Shown here: positions 1 through 7,797 of the stretch, one piece after another
Layout: each line of letters begins with the position of its first letter
Numbering within the stretch: position 1 is the stretch's first letter
Origin: Mogibacterium sp.
GTDB taxonomy: Bacteria > Bacillota > Clostridia > Peptostreptococcales > Anaerovoracaceae
Length of the DNA: 46,177 bases
Reading direction: 5' to 3'
Assembly (NCBI GenBank): GCA_017512365.1
Contig: JAFWGQ010000052.1
Coordinates: forward strand, 1-46,177
Position numbers and translations under genes: made by a program
The notes under the pieces: model-generated
The model's database searches: none
The model's input: the letters and a program-made list of their open reading frames with translations, nothing else
Told to the model about the DNA's origin: nothing

Positions 1-49
1 ATTTTTATGTCTGATTTCCTCGCTTTTTCTTGTTCGTTTCAGGTGGTCA

Positions 50-160
50 TCTGACCCCAGGATTATTTGGAGTTATCTCTGGAGCCCCCGGGATTCAACC
101 CCAATTGTTTTTGGGAAAACCCCAAGAATATTTGATGACCCCATACCGGGTCTGGCCCCG
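50..160. other. Non-coding left edge with repeated TGGGGTCA-like boxes
   Basis: No convincing gene lies between 1 and 229. Read on the minus strand, the stretch holds six boxes built on a GGGG core, with the plus-strand CCCC runs at 55-58, 85-89, 99-102, 120-123, 139-142 and 156-159. Two read TGGGGTCA and the others are TTGGGGTT, GGGGGCTCC and CGGGGCCAGA. Spacing is 14-30 bases. Arrays of GGGGTCA-type boxes are known at the ends of IS21-family elements. This could therefore be a decayed end of such an element whose body lies outside the window. No transposase is visible, so this is a weak inference. Confidence 0.3.
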
Positions 161-229
161 ATATGCCCGTATCTTCAGCGTTGCGCTTAGGATTTTCGCT
201 CTGTCAGAGATGTGAGATCCACATCCGTA

Positions 230-2086
230 TCATGATTCAGGCAGTGTTGTAGGCTTTACCCAGATCGACTCATCATCCTTAGGGATATCATTATTTCCTG
301 CCCCGCCGATCAGATATGTGACATTCGGCATATATGCGCCGGTCTCCTTGAGAGCCTGCATTGCCTTGCGGGCAAGCTTCTGACCCGAATTGCATACTAT
401 GACGACTCTCTTTCCGTCAGCCTTGTCATATGCCTTCTTCAGATCTCTCTTGTCGAAATCTCCGCTTACATCGAAGTGTTCGGATCCGACAAAGTGACCT
501 ACTTTTTTAGTATAGTTCTCATCAGGCCTTACATCCAGGATAAAGTCCTTTGTAAAGTCGATATCGGAATATTTGATCCCCAGGGATGCCCACTTTTCAG
601 GATCGCTTTCCAGGCCGTTGTAGTCGATGCAGTCGATCTTATAGACAAAGTTTTTGGCGTCTGTGAAATCCTTGATCCTCTTTCCGTTGACTTCGCATGC
701 AGGGTATCCGAATGTATTGCACTTGCCCCATGACTGTTTAGGGTTGAACAAGACATCACGGCCTCTGCTGATGATTATCCTGTTTTCGTCAACGCCGCCC
801 CAGAAGTATTTCGTCTTTTCCTTGGCGAGAGCGGAAGCTCTGGCTTTTTTCATCTGGCTTACAGAAGCGCCGGTTCCTGCAGGTCTGATCGCTTTCAGTA
901 CATCGCCAGGATCAGCATATACCCAGCCTGTTCCAGGCAGATAGAACTCAGCCCAGCAGTGCTGTCCGCCGGTAGCGTCCTCGTTCATGCGGATACCGAA
1001 CATTTCTCTGGCCGGTATGCCCGAAGCGCGGCAGAGCGCCACGAATGTCGAGTTGATGTCCGTGCAGTGGCCTCCGGCACGTCCGAACTTCTTAAGATCT
1101 TTAAGTATCTGGACAGTATCGCCGTATCCGCAGCCTTCGACCTTGAAGGTCTTCTTTTTACCCTTTGCGTTTACGAGAGTCTCTCCGTTATCGATCCTTT
1201 CCAGATTGGCAATAGTCCACTTATATATGGCATTCGCCTTGGCGAGAGTCCCCTTCTTTCCCTTCGTTGCTTTCTTTGCGTACTCCTTGACGATAGGATC
1301 CTTTACCTTTACATACTTGGATTCCTTGTTTATGTACGCCTTGACCGATTTAGGGGTGTAAGTGTTGGACTTCTCCTTCAGACCGGTCCTCTTTACCTCA
1401 TATCTGGTGCCTGTGAATACAAGGGAAGCCTTTCTGTCGGCAGGTGCGACTTTTGCGTCCCACTCAATGTAGAGCATCTTGTTGCCGTTGACGCTTTCAG
1501 TCGTGACCCTCGGCTTGGCACCTCTCGCATCAAAGGCGATATCGGTGATCTTCTGATACTCATCATCCTTAGGTATAGGAACCCATACTTTTACGACCTG
1601 TCCTGCCGGATACTTGCTCATATCGATGTATGTCGACATGGTCGCTGTCTTCGACTTGCCCAGCTTTGCCTTGGTGTAAGGATTTCTCTTGGTCTTTGCT
1701 GCCATGACCTTGCTGAACTTGCCTTTCTTGCTGCCGTTGATCGCCCTCACTTTGAAGTAATACTTCGTATTGCCTTTGAGAGCAGCATCTTTGAACTTCT
1801 TGACAGTATAAGTCTTCTTTGATGCTTTTACTGTCGCTACTTTCTTGAAGCCTTTCTTAGCGCTTGTCGATGCGTAGACTTCGTACTTCTTGGCATTGCT
1901 TGCTTTATTCCACGAAAGACTTACCGCAGATTCGGTCTTGCCTGCAGCTTTTTTCAAGACCACTTTTGCGGGTTTCTTCGAAGCAGCATAAGCCTGATTC
2001 ATCGGCACCACCGAGTATGTGAATACAACGGCGAATGCCAGCATGAATACAAGAAGCTTGCTTCCTATCCGTTTGCTTATTTCCAT
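230..2086 (-). CDS. Secreted Fn3-transglutaminase-rhodanese protein
   Basis: A 618-residue exported protein. Residues 1-34 form a signal peptide ending in AYA. A fibronectin type III-like domain follows at about 38-132 and is very lysine-rich. A transglutaminase-like (papain-fold) domain spans about 270-400, with a visible triad: Cys341 in GGHCTDINSTF, His376 in GGQHCWAEF and Asp392 in VYADPGD. A rhodanese-like domain at about 500-610 starts with DFILDVRPDENY and has its loop cysteine, about 565, in CNSGQK. Transglutaminase-like domains of this type act as proteases or cross-linkers at the bacterial surface; the substrate here is unknown. A rhodanese domain on the outside of the cell is unusual. 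The start is supported by GGGGGAG eight bases upstream and by an extended -10 promoter. No sortase motif is present, so the protein is probably released or held by charge. Confidence 0.85.
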   Translation of the reverse strand: MEISKRIGSKLLVFMLAFAVVFTYSVVPMNQAYAASKKPAKVVLKKAAGKTESAVSLSWNKASNAKKYEVYASTSAKKGFKKVATVKASKKTYTVKKFKDAALKGNTKYYFKVRAINGSKKGKFSKVMAAKTKRNPYTKAKLGKSKTATMSTYIDMSKYPAGQVVKVWVPIPKDDEYQKITDIAFDARGAKPRVTTESVNGNKMLYIEWDAKVAPADRKASLVFTGTRYEVKRTGLKEKSNTYTPKSVKAYINKESKYVKVKDPIVKEYAKKATKGKKGTLAKANAIYKWTIANLERIDNGETLVNAKGKKKTFKVEGCGYGDTVQILKDLKKFGRAGGHCTDINSTFVALCRASGIPAREMFGIRMNEDATGGQHCWAEFYLPGTGWVYADPGDVLKAIRPAGTGASVSQMKKARASALAKEKTKYFWGGVDENRIIISRGRDVLFNPKQSWGKCNTFGYPACEVNGKRIKDFTDAKNFVYKIDCIDYNGLESDPEKWASLGIKYSDIDFTKDFILDVRPDENYTKKVGHFVGSEHFDVSGDFDKRDLKKAYDKADGKRVVIVCNSGQKLARKAMQALKETGAYMPNVTYLIGGAGNNDIPKDDESIWVKPTTLPES

Positions 2087-2136
2087 AACTCCCCCTTTCT
2101 TCTCAAAATACCTTTATCAGCTGTATAGCTGTTCTT

Positions 2137-2145
2137 ATTGTATCA
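2137..2145 (-). promoter_or_regulatory. Extended -10 promoter of the transglutaminase gene
   Basis: The minus strand reads TGATACAAT, an extended -10 element, about 50 bases before the ATG at 2086. No good -35 is visible; TTAAGC sits at a spacing of 16. The 216-base gap 2087-2302 otherwise holds only the terminator of the upstream PLP-enzyme gene. Confidence 0.45.
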
Positions 2146-2244
2146 TTTTAAGTACATCGCTTAAGATTGAAAGCATCTATGCAAAAGTCCGCTCATATAT
2201 CCGTTCTTAATAAATATTAACCTTTTGCCTGACGCCTTCGGCAC

Positions 2245-2272
2245 AAAAAAGCGGGATCGATGCTGATCCCGC
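2245..2272 (-). terminator. Intrinsic terminator after the PLP-enzyme gene
   Basis: On the minus strand a perfect 8-bp stem, GCGGGATC paired with GATCCCGC, encloses a 6-base loop and is followed by six T. It lies about 30 bases past the stop codon at 2303. Confidence 0.85.
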
Positions 2273-2302
2273 CCATTTAGTACAGTTTGCCTTTGCTGTT
2301 CT

Positions 2303-3775
2303 TTACAGCTTCTTGAGAAGTCCTGTAGCTTCGTTGAACTCGTTGATGAGCTCGTCGACCTTTTCTCTCTCTTTTCTGAGAGCGCCCCATGTGTTGGCCT
2401 CGTCATACCACAGAGCGTTGAGCTCGTCGCTCGTCTTGCCCTGCTGCTCGACCCATGTGTAGTACTTGAGGTTGTGGATCCTCTTGCGGTCCGTGTAACG
2501 CAGCTCAAGCAGGTTGTCGGTCTTCTCGTCGAGGATGTGCTTGTTGAAGTGAAGAGCAGCCTTTTCGTGAGTGTACTCGCCCTGCTCGTCCTGGAGCTCC
2601 TTGATCCTGGAGCCGTACATGTCGGAAGAGTCCGTCATTACCGTAGCCAGAACGTCGTTCTCGTCCAGCTCGTAGTACTTGGCCATCTTGATGCAGCAGA
2701 GCATGTTGGCTATGCCGCTGATGCCGAAGTAGCCGAGAAGGTCGACAAGCGCAGGATCGACTCCCTGCTCCTTGAGATACTCGCGGCCGACCGGCTCGTT
2801 GAAGAGTCTGAGGAGGTTCTGGGAATCCTCATCGTCGATGGCGATGACCATGTCTGTGTTTTTGACATTGTGGATCCAAGGAACGTGCTTGTCACCGATA
2901 CCTTCGATACGGTGAGCTCCGAATCCGTTGTCGAGGAGCGTCGGGCACTGGAGAGCTTCGCCGACTGCGAGCTTGGCTGTCGGATAGAGCTCCTTGAGCC
3001 TGTCTCCGGAAGCAGTAGTACCGGCAGAACCGGATGTGAACGCCATTCCGGCGAATCTGCCGTTCTTGCCCTTGATCTCTTCGAAGGCCTCTGCGATGGC
3101 GTTTCCGGTGACGTTGTAATGCCACATGTAGTTGCCCATCTGCTCGAACTGGTTGAGGATCCAGACATCTTCTCTCGTCTCTCTGAGCTCGTGAGTCTTG
3201 TCGAAGATTTCCTTTACGTTCGACTCCGTGCCAGGCGTCGCGATGACTTCGCTGGCAACGTTCTTGAGCCAGTCAAATCTCTCGCGGCTCATGCCCTCTG
3301 GCAGGATCGCGATCGAATATACACCGAGAAGGGCGCTGTCGAAGGCTCCGCCTCTGCAGTAGTTGCCCGTCGAAGGCCATACAGCCTTGTGATATCCCGA
3401 GTCGAACTGTCCGGTAACGAGTTCAGGAACGAGGCATCCGTAGGACGCGCCTACCTTGTGGCAGCCTGTCGGGAACCACTTGCCGATCATGCAGATGATG
3501 CGGCACTTTACTCCTGTCAGTTCAGGAGGGAGCACGATGTAGTTAGGTCCGTGGAAGAGTCCGCCGGATTCCTTCTGCTCGTTCTTCCATGTGATACGGA
3601 AGAGGTTTACAGGATCGATGTCCCAGAGCCCGGTGTTCTTCAACTTCGCAAGGATCTTTTCAGGAACCTTTTCAGGATGCATCTGCTGATCGATGGTCGG
3701 CAGGATGATGTTCTGAGCCTTTGCACGCTCGATGTTGTTCTTAAGGCCCTTTTCATAGATGGTGAGATCAAGCAT
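2303..3775 (-). CDS. PLP-dependent fold-type II enzyme, specificity unknown
   Basis: A 490-residue enzyme of the cysteine synthase/threonine dehydratase superfamily. The probable Schiff-base lysine is about residue 107 in TGCHKVGASYG. The substrate-loop motif PSTGNYCRGG and the glycine-rich phosphate loop TSGSAGTTASGD are both visible. The protein is much longer than O-acetylserine sulfhydrylase (about 310), with an alpha-rich C-terminal extension from about 390. I recognise the family as one carried by clostridia and annotated only as a PLP-dependent enzyme; a precise reaction cannot be read from the sequence. It follows a threonine synthase-like gene but has its own promoter and terminator, so it can be expressed alone. 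GGAGG precedes the ATG by eight bases. A beta-replacement or lyase reaction on an amino acid is the most likely role. Confidence 0.8.
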   Translation of the reverse strand: MLDLTIYEKGLKNNIERAKAQNIILPTIDQQMHPEKVPEKILAKLKNTGLWDIDPVNLFRITWKNEQKESGGLFHGPNYIVLPPELTGVKCRIICMIGKWFPTGCHKVGASYGCLVPELVTGQFDSGYHKAVWPSTGNYCRGGAFDSALLGVYSIAILPEGMSRERFDWLKNVASEVIATPGTESNVKEIFDKTHELRETREDVWILNQFEQMGNYMWHYNVTGNAIAEAFEEIKGKNGRFAGMAFTSGSAGTTASGDRLKELYPTAKLAVGEALQCPTLLDNGFGAHRIEGIGDKHVPWIHNVKNTDMVIAIDDEDSQNLLRLFNEPVGREYLKEQGVDPALVDLLGYFGISGIANMLCCIKMAKYYELDENDVLATVMTDSSDMYGSRIKELQDEQGEYTHEKAALHFNKHILDEKTDNLLELRYTDRKRIHNLKYYTWVEQQGKTSDELNALWYDEANTWGALRKEREKVDELINEFNEATGLLKKL

Positions 3776-3828
3776 TTCGTACCTCCGTTGATCTTGATGA
3801 AGATGTATATATTTCTGATACAGTAATT

Positions 3829-3856
3829 ATTATCTCAGATATTTTTATGATGCCAA
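3829..3856 (-). promoter_or_regulatory. Sigma-A type promoter of the PLP-enzyme gene
   Basis: The minus strand shows TTGGCA (3851-3856), a 16-base spacer and GATAAT (3829-3834), each one base from consensus. An alternative pair, TTGACA (3870-3875) with CATCAT (3847-3852) at 17 bases, overlaps it. The gap is very AT-rich. An interrupted inverted repeat, ATGCCAAAAACA with its complement, at about 3850-3898 surrounds the -35 region and could be an operator. Confidence 0.55.
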
Positions 3857-3903
3857 AAACATTTTTATATGTCAATGATCACGCTTGTTTTTCATGGCAT
3901 TTT

Positions 3904-5136
3904 TTATCTGCCGAGATCCTTCAGGACTTCTTTGAATTTATCGATGTCCGGCTCGAGCTTTATCGGTTCTCCCGCGGCCTTGATGCCGTTGGCCGTGTCC
4001 TTGAGTCCGTTGCCCGAGACTATGACCGTGACGGTAGCGTCAGCAGGGAGTTTTCCTTCTCTGCAGAGCTTCTGAACTCCGGCCATGCCGGTGACGCCCG
4101 CAGGTTCTCCGAATACGCCGCACTCTCTTCCGGTCACTCTCATCGCTTCAAGTATCTCGTCGTCGGTCACCTCTACAGGTATGCCGCCCGACTCGACGAT
4201 GGCGTTGATCGCTTTGTCCGGATTTCTAGGCACTCCTACCGAGATCGAATCGGCGATGGTGTTCTCCTCCATCGGCTCCCATGGCTCGCCCGTGCGGGCA
4301 GCCCTGTTGATAGGGCATGTGTTCACGGACTGCACCGAGATGAGCTTAGGCAGCCTGTCTATGAACCCCGCGTTGTACAGATCCTTGAAGCCCTTCCATA
4401 CTCCGGCGATCGTGCATCCGTCGCCTGTCGAAAGCGCGACATAGTCGGTCACGTCCCAGCCGAGCTGCTCCGCGATCTCAAGCGCGACCGTCTTCTTGCC
4501 TTCCATCAGGTAGCAGTTGATGGCAGCGTTCCTGTTGTACCAGCCGTACTCGTCGATAGCTGCTTTGGAAAGCTCGAAGGTCTCCTCGTAATTGCCCTTT
4601 ACAGATATGACGGTGGCTCCGAAGATCAGCAGCTGCGCCACCTTGCCGATAGGCGCTCTTTCAGGAACGAATATGTATGTCTTCAGTCCTGCCGCGGCCG
4701 CGTTTCCGGCCAGGGAGCTTGCTGCGTTGCCCGTGGATGAGCATGCTATCGTGTCATAGCCCGCCTCGATCGCCTTGGCGACGCCCATCGAGCTGGCCCT
4801 GTCCTTGAGGGACGCTGTAGGGTTGAGGCCGTCATCCTTGAGATAGAGCTTGGCTATGCCGAGCTTTTTGGCCATGCGCGGCTCCGAATAAAGCGGAGAC
4901 CAGCCCACCCTCAGAGGAGGCTGTTTCGTATCTTCCTCTACCGGAAGGAACGGGCGGTAGCGCCACATCGTATAGTTGGCGCTCTCAGAGATCTTCTCCG
5001 GGCTCGATACCGACTTTATGTAGTCGTAATCGTACACGACATCCAGTATGCCGCCGCATTCGCATGTGGTAGCGTCAGGAAGCGCTTCGTATTCCTTTCC
5101 GCACTTTATGCATTTGAGACATTTGACGTTTTTCAT
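3904..5136 (-). CDS. thrC: Threonine synthase-like PLP enzyme
   Basis: A 410-residue fold-type II PLP enzyme that converts O-phosphohomoserine to threonine in the canonical family. It opens with a small zinc-ribbon-like segment (CLKCIKCGKEYE followed by CECGG), as in many short bacterial and archaeal threonine synthases. Next come the PLP lysine at about 111 in ASLKDRAS, the SSTGNAASSLAGN loop and the phosphate loop STGDGCTIAG. A late motif, IVSGNGLKDT, fits threonine synthase. No homoserine kinase or homoserine dehydrogenase gene is in the window. Instead it sits between a hydroxyacid dehydrogenase and another PLP enzyme, so a catabolic or divergent role is possible. GAAAGGAG precedes the ATG. 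The 5' flank holds a tandem GCGTTATC repeat (5153-5168). Confidence 0.85.
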   Translation of the reverse strand: MKNVKCLKCIKCGKEYEALPDATTCECGGILDVVYDYDYIKSVSSPEKISESANYTMWRYRPFLPVEEDTKQPPLRVGWSPLYSEPRMAKKLGIAKLYLKDDGLNPTASLKDRASSMGVAKAIEAGYDTIACSSTGNAASSLAGNAAAAGLKTYIFVPERAPIGKVAQLLIFGATVISVKGNYEETFELSKAAIDEYGWYNRNAAINCYLMEGKKTVALEIAEQLGWDVTDYVALSTGDGCTIAGVWKGFKDLYNAGFIDRLPKLISVQSVNTCPINRAARTGEPWEPMEENTIADSISVGVPRNPDKAINAIVESGGIPVEVTDDEILEAMRVTGRECGVFGEPAGVTGMAGVQKLCREGKLPADATVTVIVSGNGLKDTANGIKAAGEPIKLEPDIDKFKEVLKDLGR

Positions 5137-5224
5137 GGATAAGACTCCTTTCGCGTTATCGCGTTATCTCCATCTACAAGATTAACCCCGCATCAGGCAA
5201 TAATCAACAAAAAACATTTTCTGT

Positions 5225-6205
5225 TCAGTATCCCCGTTTCACATCCGCGCGGTGCTGCAGCGCTTCGCCCCGCGAGTATCTCTCAAGGTCCCCGCAGAAG
5301 TGGTCCACGGTGACATCCACCGTATACTGAAGTCCCATGTCGCCGGAGATGTGAGGCGTGATGATGCAGTTCGGAGCGTCCCACAGAGGGTGATCCTCCG
5401 GAAGCGGCTCGGGATACACGACATCGAGCGCCGCGCCGGCTATCCTTCCCTCCCTCAGAGCTTCAAGAAGAGCGTCCTGATCTATGACGATGCCCCGTCC
5501 GACATTTATGATGAAGGTCCTGTCCGAAAGCATAGCCATGCGTTCCCTGCTGAGAAGCCCCCTGCTCTCGTCAGTCCCCGGTATGCAGAGCAGCAGTACA
5601 TCGACGGTCTCGGAAAAGTCCGGATCTGAAAAGAGCCTGTCGAATTCCCCGATCCCGTATACCTCGTCGAAGCCATCGGCGGAACGCCCGCTCCTTGAGA
5701 AGCCGATGACTCTCTTCGCTCCGAGCGCCCTGTATTTCTTTGCGGCGCTGCTGCCTATGTCTCCTGTGCCGATCACCGCGATGCTGCTGTCCTCTATGGA
5801 GCGTACAGGCAGGTCCTGTACCCAGCAGCGCGCGCTTATGATCTTGTTGTATTCGTACATCTGCCTCATCAGCATCAGGGTCACCATGACGATATGCTCG
5901 CTTATGGTCCTGCCGTAGGCTCCCGAGCTGTTTGTGAGGATGACTTCTCCCGAATCGAAGATGCCGCTTTCGGCGTATCTTCCTATGCCTGCATAGGCCG
6001 TATGGCACCACTTCAGATCCGGCATCTCCCCGATAATCGATGCATCGCCTCCGCTGTATATGACCTCGCAGTCCGACACCCTGCCCGAGGCTTCTTCGGA
6101 GTTTTCGAAGAACTCAATGTCAAATCCGCAGGAGCGGGCCGTCTCCGCCATCTTTTTCTTATTGTCTTCCGAAAGGAAGTCCGCTATCGCACATATCTTT
6201 CTCAT
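5225..6205 (-). CDS. D-2-hydroxyacid dehydrogenase family protein
   Basis: A 326-residue NAD(P)-dependent dehydrogenase of the D-isomer 2-hydroxyacid family, which interconverts 2-keto acids and D-2-hydroxy acids. The Rossmann motif VIGTGDIGSSAAKKY lies at about 143-157. The substrate arginine is in NVGRGIVID (about 238), the glutamate in DVVYPEPLPEDHPLW (about 266), and the catalytic histidine in ITPHISG (about 288). The N-terminal catalytic half is short and divergent. It lies 88 bases upstream of the threonine synthase-like gene on the same strand, suggesting a shared role in amino-acid or keto-acid metabolism, but the substrate cannot be named. The ATG follows TATGAT (6218-6223) by only 12 bases and GGAG sits too close to it, so initiation may be near-leaderless. 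Confidence 0.88.
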   Translation of the reverse strand: MRKICAIADFLSEDNKKKMAETARSCGFDIEFFENSEEASGRVSDCEVIYSGGDASIIGEMPDLKWCHTAYAGIGRYAESGIFDSGEVILTNSSGAYGRTISEHIVMVTLMLMRQMYEYNKIISARCWVQDLPVRSIEDSSIAVIGTGDIGSSAAKKYRALGAKRVIGFSRSGRSADGFDEVYGIGEFDRLFSDPDFSETVDVLLLCIPGTDESRGLLSRERMAMLSDRTFIINVGRGIVIDQDALLEALREGRIAGAALDVVYPEPLPEDHPLWDAPNCIITPHISGDMGLQYTVDVTVDHFCGDLERYSRGEALQHRADVKRGY

Positions 6206-6282
6206 ACTCCGGATTCTATCATATTCTTTTTTTTCTGAGCACAGACATCTTCATTTTATTGTGTACTTTTTTCGTGCCGGAG

Positions 6283-6291
6283 TGGTAAAAT
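6283..6291 (+). promoter_or_regulatory. Extended -10 box just before the diguanylate cyclase ATG
   Basis: TGGTAAAAT ends ten bases before the ATG at 6301. Transcription would start about 6298, leaving almost no 5' leader. No Shine-Dalgarno sequence at useful spacing precedes 6301. Alternatively translation begins at the in-frame ATG at 6340, which follows AAGGGAAAG. Confidence 0.4.
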
Positions 6292-6300
6292 TAGCTAACT

Positions 6301-7797
6301 ATGAAGTTATGGAAAGAATTGTCGCTTAAGGGAAAGACGATGTTCACGATGATACTGATCATATCTCTTATCAGTATCATCGCTCTTTTGCTGTTCACAA
6401 AGGCCACGAAGGACATCATCCGTTCGGAGTACGGCACCTACTGCACCGACCTGGCAAGCACGGTCGCAAGCTCAGTAAACGTGAGCGACGTCAAATCAGT
6501 GAAGAGAGATGTCATGAAGGTATACCGCAGTCTCCCTGAATCCGCTGTCAGGATCAGCGATCAGGAGGATGAGCCGGGCTACAGCGAATACCTCAGGTAC
6601 TACGCGCACGTACAGCATACCAAGGAGTTCTCATCGCTGAGGAATACCCTTCGAAAGATACAGGATGCCTCTCATGTGCAGTGCCTCTACATCACATGGC
6701 CTGACGTTGCGACCGGCCGTCTTATCTACCTCGTGGACGGCGCTTACGTGGACAACTGGCCGGCGGGCACCCTTGAAGAGCTGTATGACAGCGACTTCAA
6801 GAACGACGGTGACATCACATCAGGCTTCAACATCCTCCTAGGCGAGGATGACGAGGGCGGACGTATCATCACCACGGCCATGCCGATATGCGACAGCTAC
6901 GGTCAGGTCATCGCCTACGCGGGACTAGACTATTCCATCGAAGCTATTATGGGTCTGCAGCTCAAATACACCCTTATCGTGCTTGTCATTCTCGCGGTCC
7001 TCGCGGCTCTGGCCGCGTTCACGGCGATATGGCTGGTAGACAGGTTCATCGTAAAGCCTGTCAACAAACTGTCGGAGGCTGCCGTCGGATACACCAAAGA
7101 TGTCAGGAAGGACACCGAAGGCTTCCACAGATTTGCCGATCTGGATATCCATACCGGAGACGAGATCGAGACTCTGGCTGATTCCATCACAAAGATGGAG
7201 CACGACATGAACAGCCACATAGCGAACCTGCTTTCGACAAGGAACGAACTCGACAAATCCAAGGAGTATGCCGAGGAGATGGAAAAGAGATCATACATCG
7301 ACGCTCTCACAGGCGTACGCAACAAGCGCTCCTACGATTCAGCCATAGAGAACCTCCGCGCTGACATAACACAGAAGGTCGCCCGATTCGGCATCGCAAT
7401 CATAGACATGAACGATCTCAAGCACATCAATGACAGCTACGGCCATGACCACGGCGATGAAGCGATCGTCACTGTCTGCCGGGTCATCTGTGATGTATTC
7501 GACCACTCGCCTGTATACAGATACGGCGGCGATGAATTCGTGGTGCTCCTGAGGAACCGCGACCTCGAAAACATCGATGATCTTGTCGCGGAATTCAGAT
7601 CCGGGATAGACGCTCTTGGCAGGGACCCGGATTCATCAGCATGGGAGCGCGTGAGTGCCGCCATAGGCTACGCCGTATTCGATCCGGGTTCGGACACGGA
7701 TACCCAGAGCGTATTCGAACGCGCAGACAGGGAAATGTACCGGGACAAAAAAGAAGCCAAGGCTGCAGCCGAAGCCGGAAACGGAGCCGAAGAGTAA
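6301..7797 (+). CDS. Membrane diguanylate cyclase with Cache-like sensor
   Basis: A 498-residue signalling enzyme that makes cyclic di-GMP from two GTP. TM1 (about 14-37) and TM2 (about 225-245) flank an extracytoplasmic Cache-like sensor. A HAMP-like segment (VDRFIVKPVNKLSEAA) and a short coiled coil follow. The GGDEF domain covers about 330-485, with an intact active site YRYGGDEFVV at 407-415, so catalysis is expected. The product-inhibition RxxD motif before GGDEF is missing (FDHS instead), so feedback inhibition is probably absent. A paralogue of the same architecture is encoded at 22848-24302. Its stop codon touches the pepT start codon, so the two are translated from one mRNA. If the start is at 6340 the protein is 13 residues shorter. 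Confidence 0.9.
   Translation: MKLWKELSLKGKTMFTMILIISLISIIALLLFTKATKDIIRSEYGTYCTDLASTVASSVNVSDVKSVKRDVMKVYRSLPESAVRISDQEDEPGYSEYLRYYAHVQHTKEFSSLRNTLRKIQDASHVQCLYITWPDVATGRLIYLVDGAYVDNWPAGTLEELYDSDFKNDGDITSGFNILLGEDDEGGRIITTAMPICDSYGQVIAYAGLDYSIEAIMGLQLKYTLIVLVILAVLAALAAFTAIWLVDRFIVKPVNKLSEAAVGYTKDVRKDTEGFHRFADLDIHTGDEIETLADSITKMEHDMNSHIANLLSTRNELDKSKEYAEEMEKRSYIDALTGVRNKRSYDSAIENLRADITQKVARFGIAIIDMNDLKHINDSYGHDHGDEAIVTVCRVICDVFDHSPVYRYGGDEFVVLLRNRDLENIDDLVAEFRSGIDALGRDPDSSAWERVSAAIGYAVFDPGSDTDTQSVFERADREMYRDKKEAKAAAEAGNGAEE

Noticed and set aside
2474-3826. Long open frame on the plus strand opposite the PLP enzyme
   Set aside because: Antisense shadow of a well-supported gene, no recognisable domain, and it crosses the promoter region of that gene.
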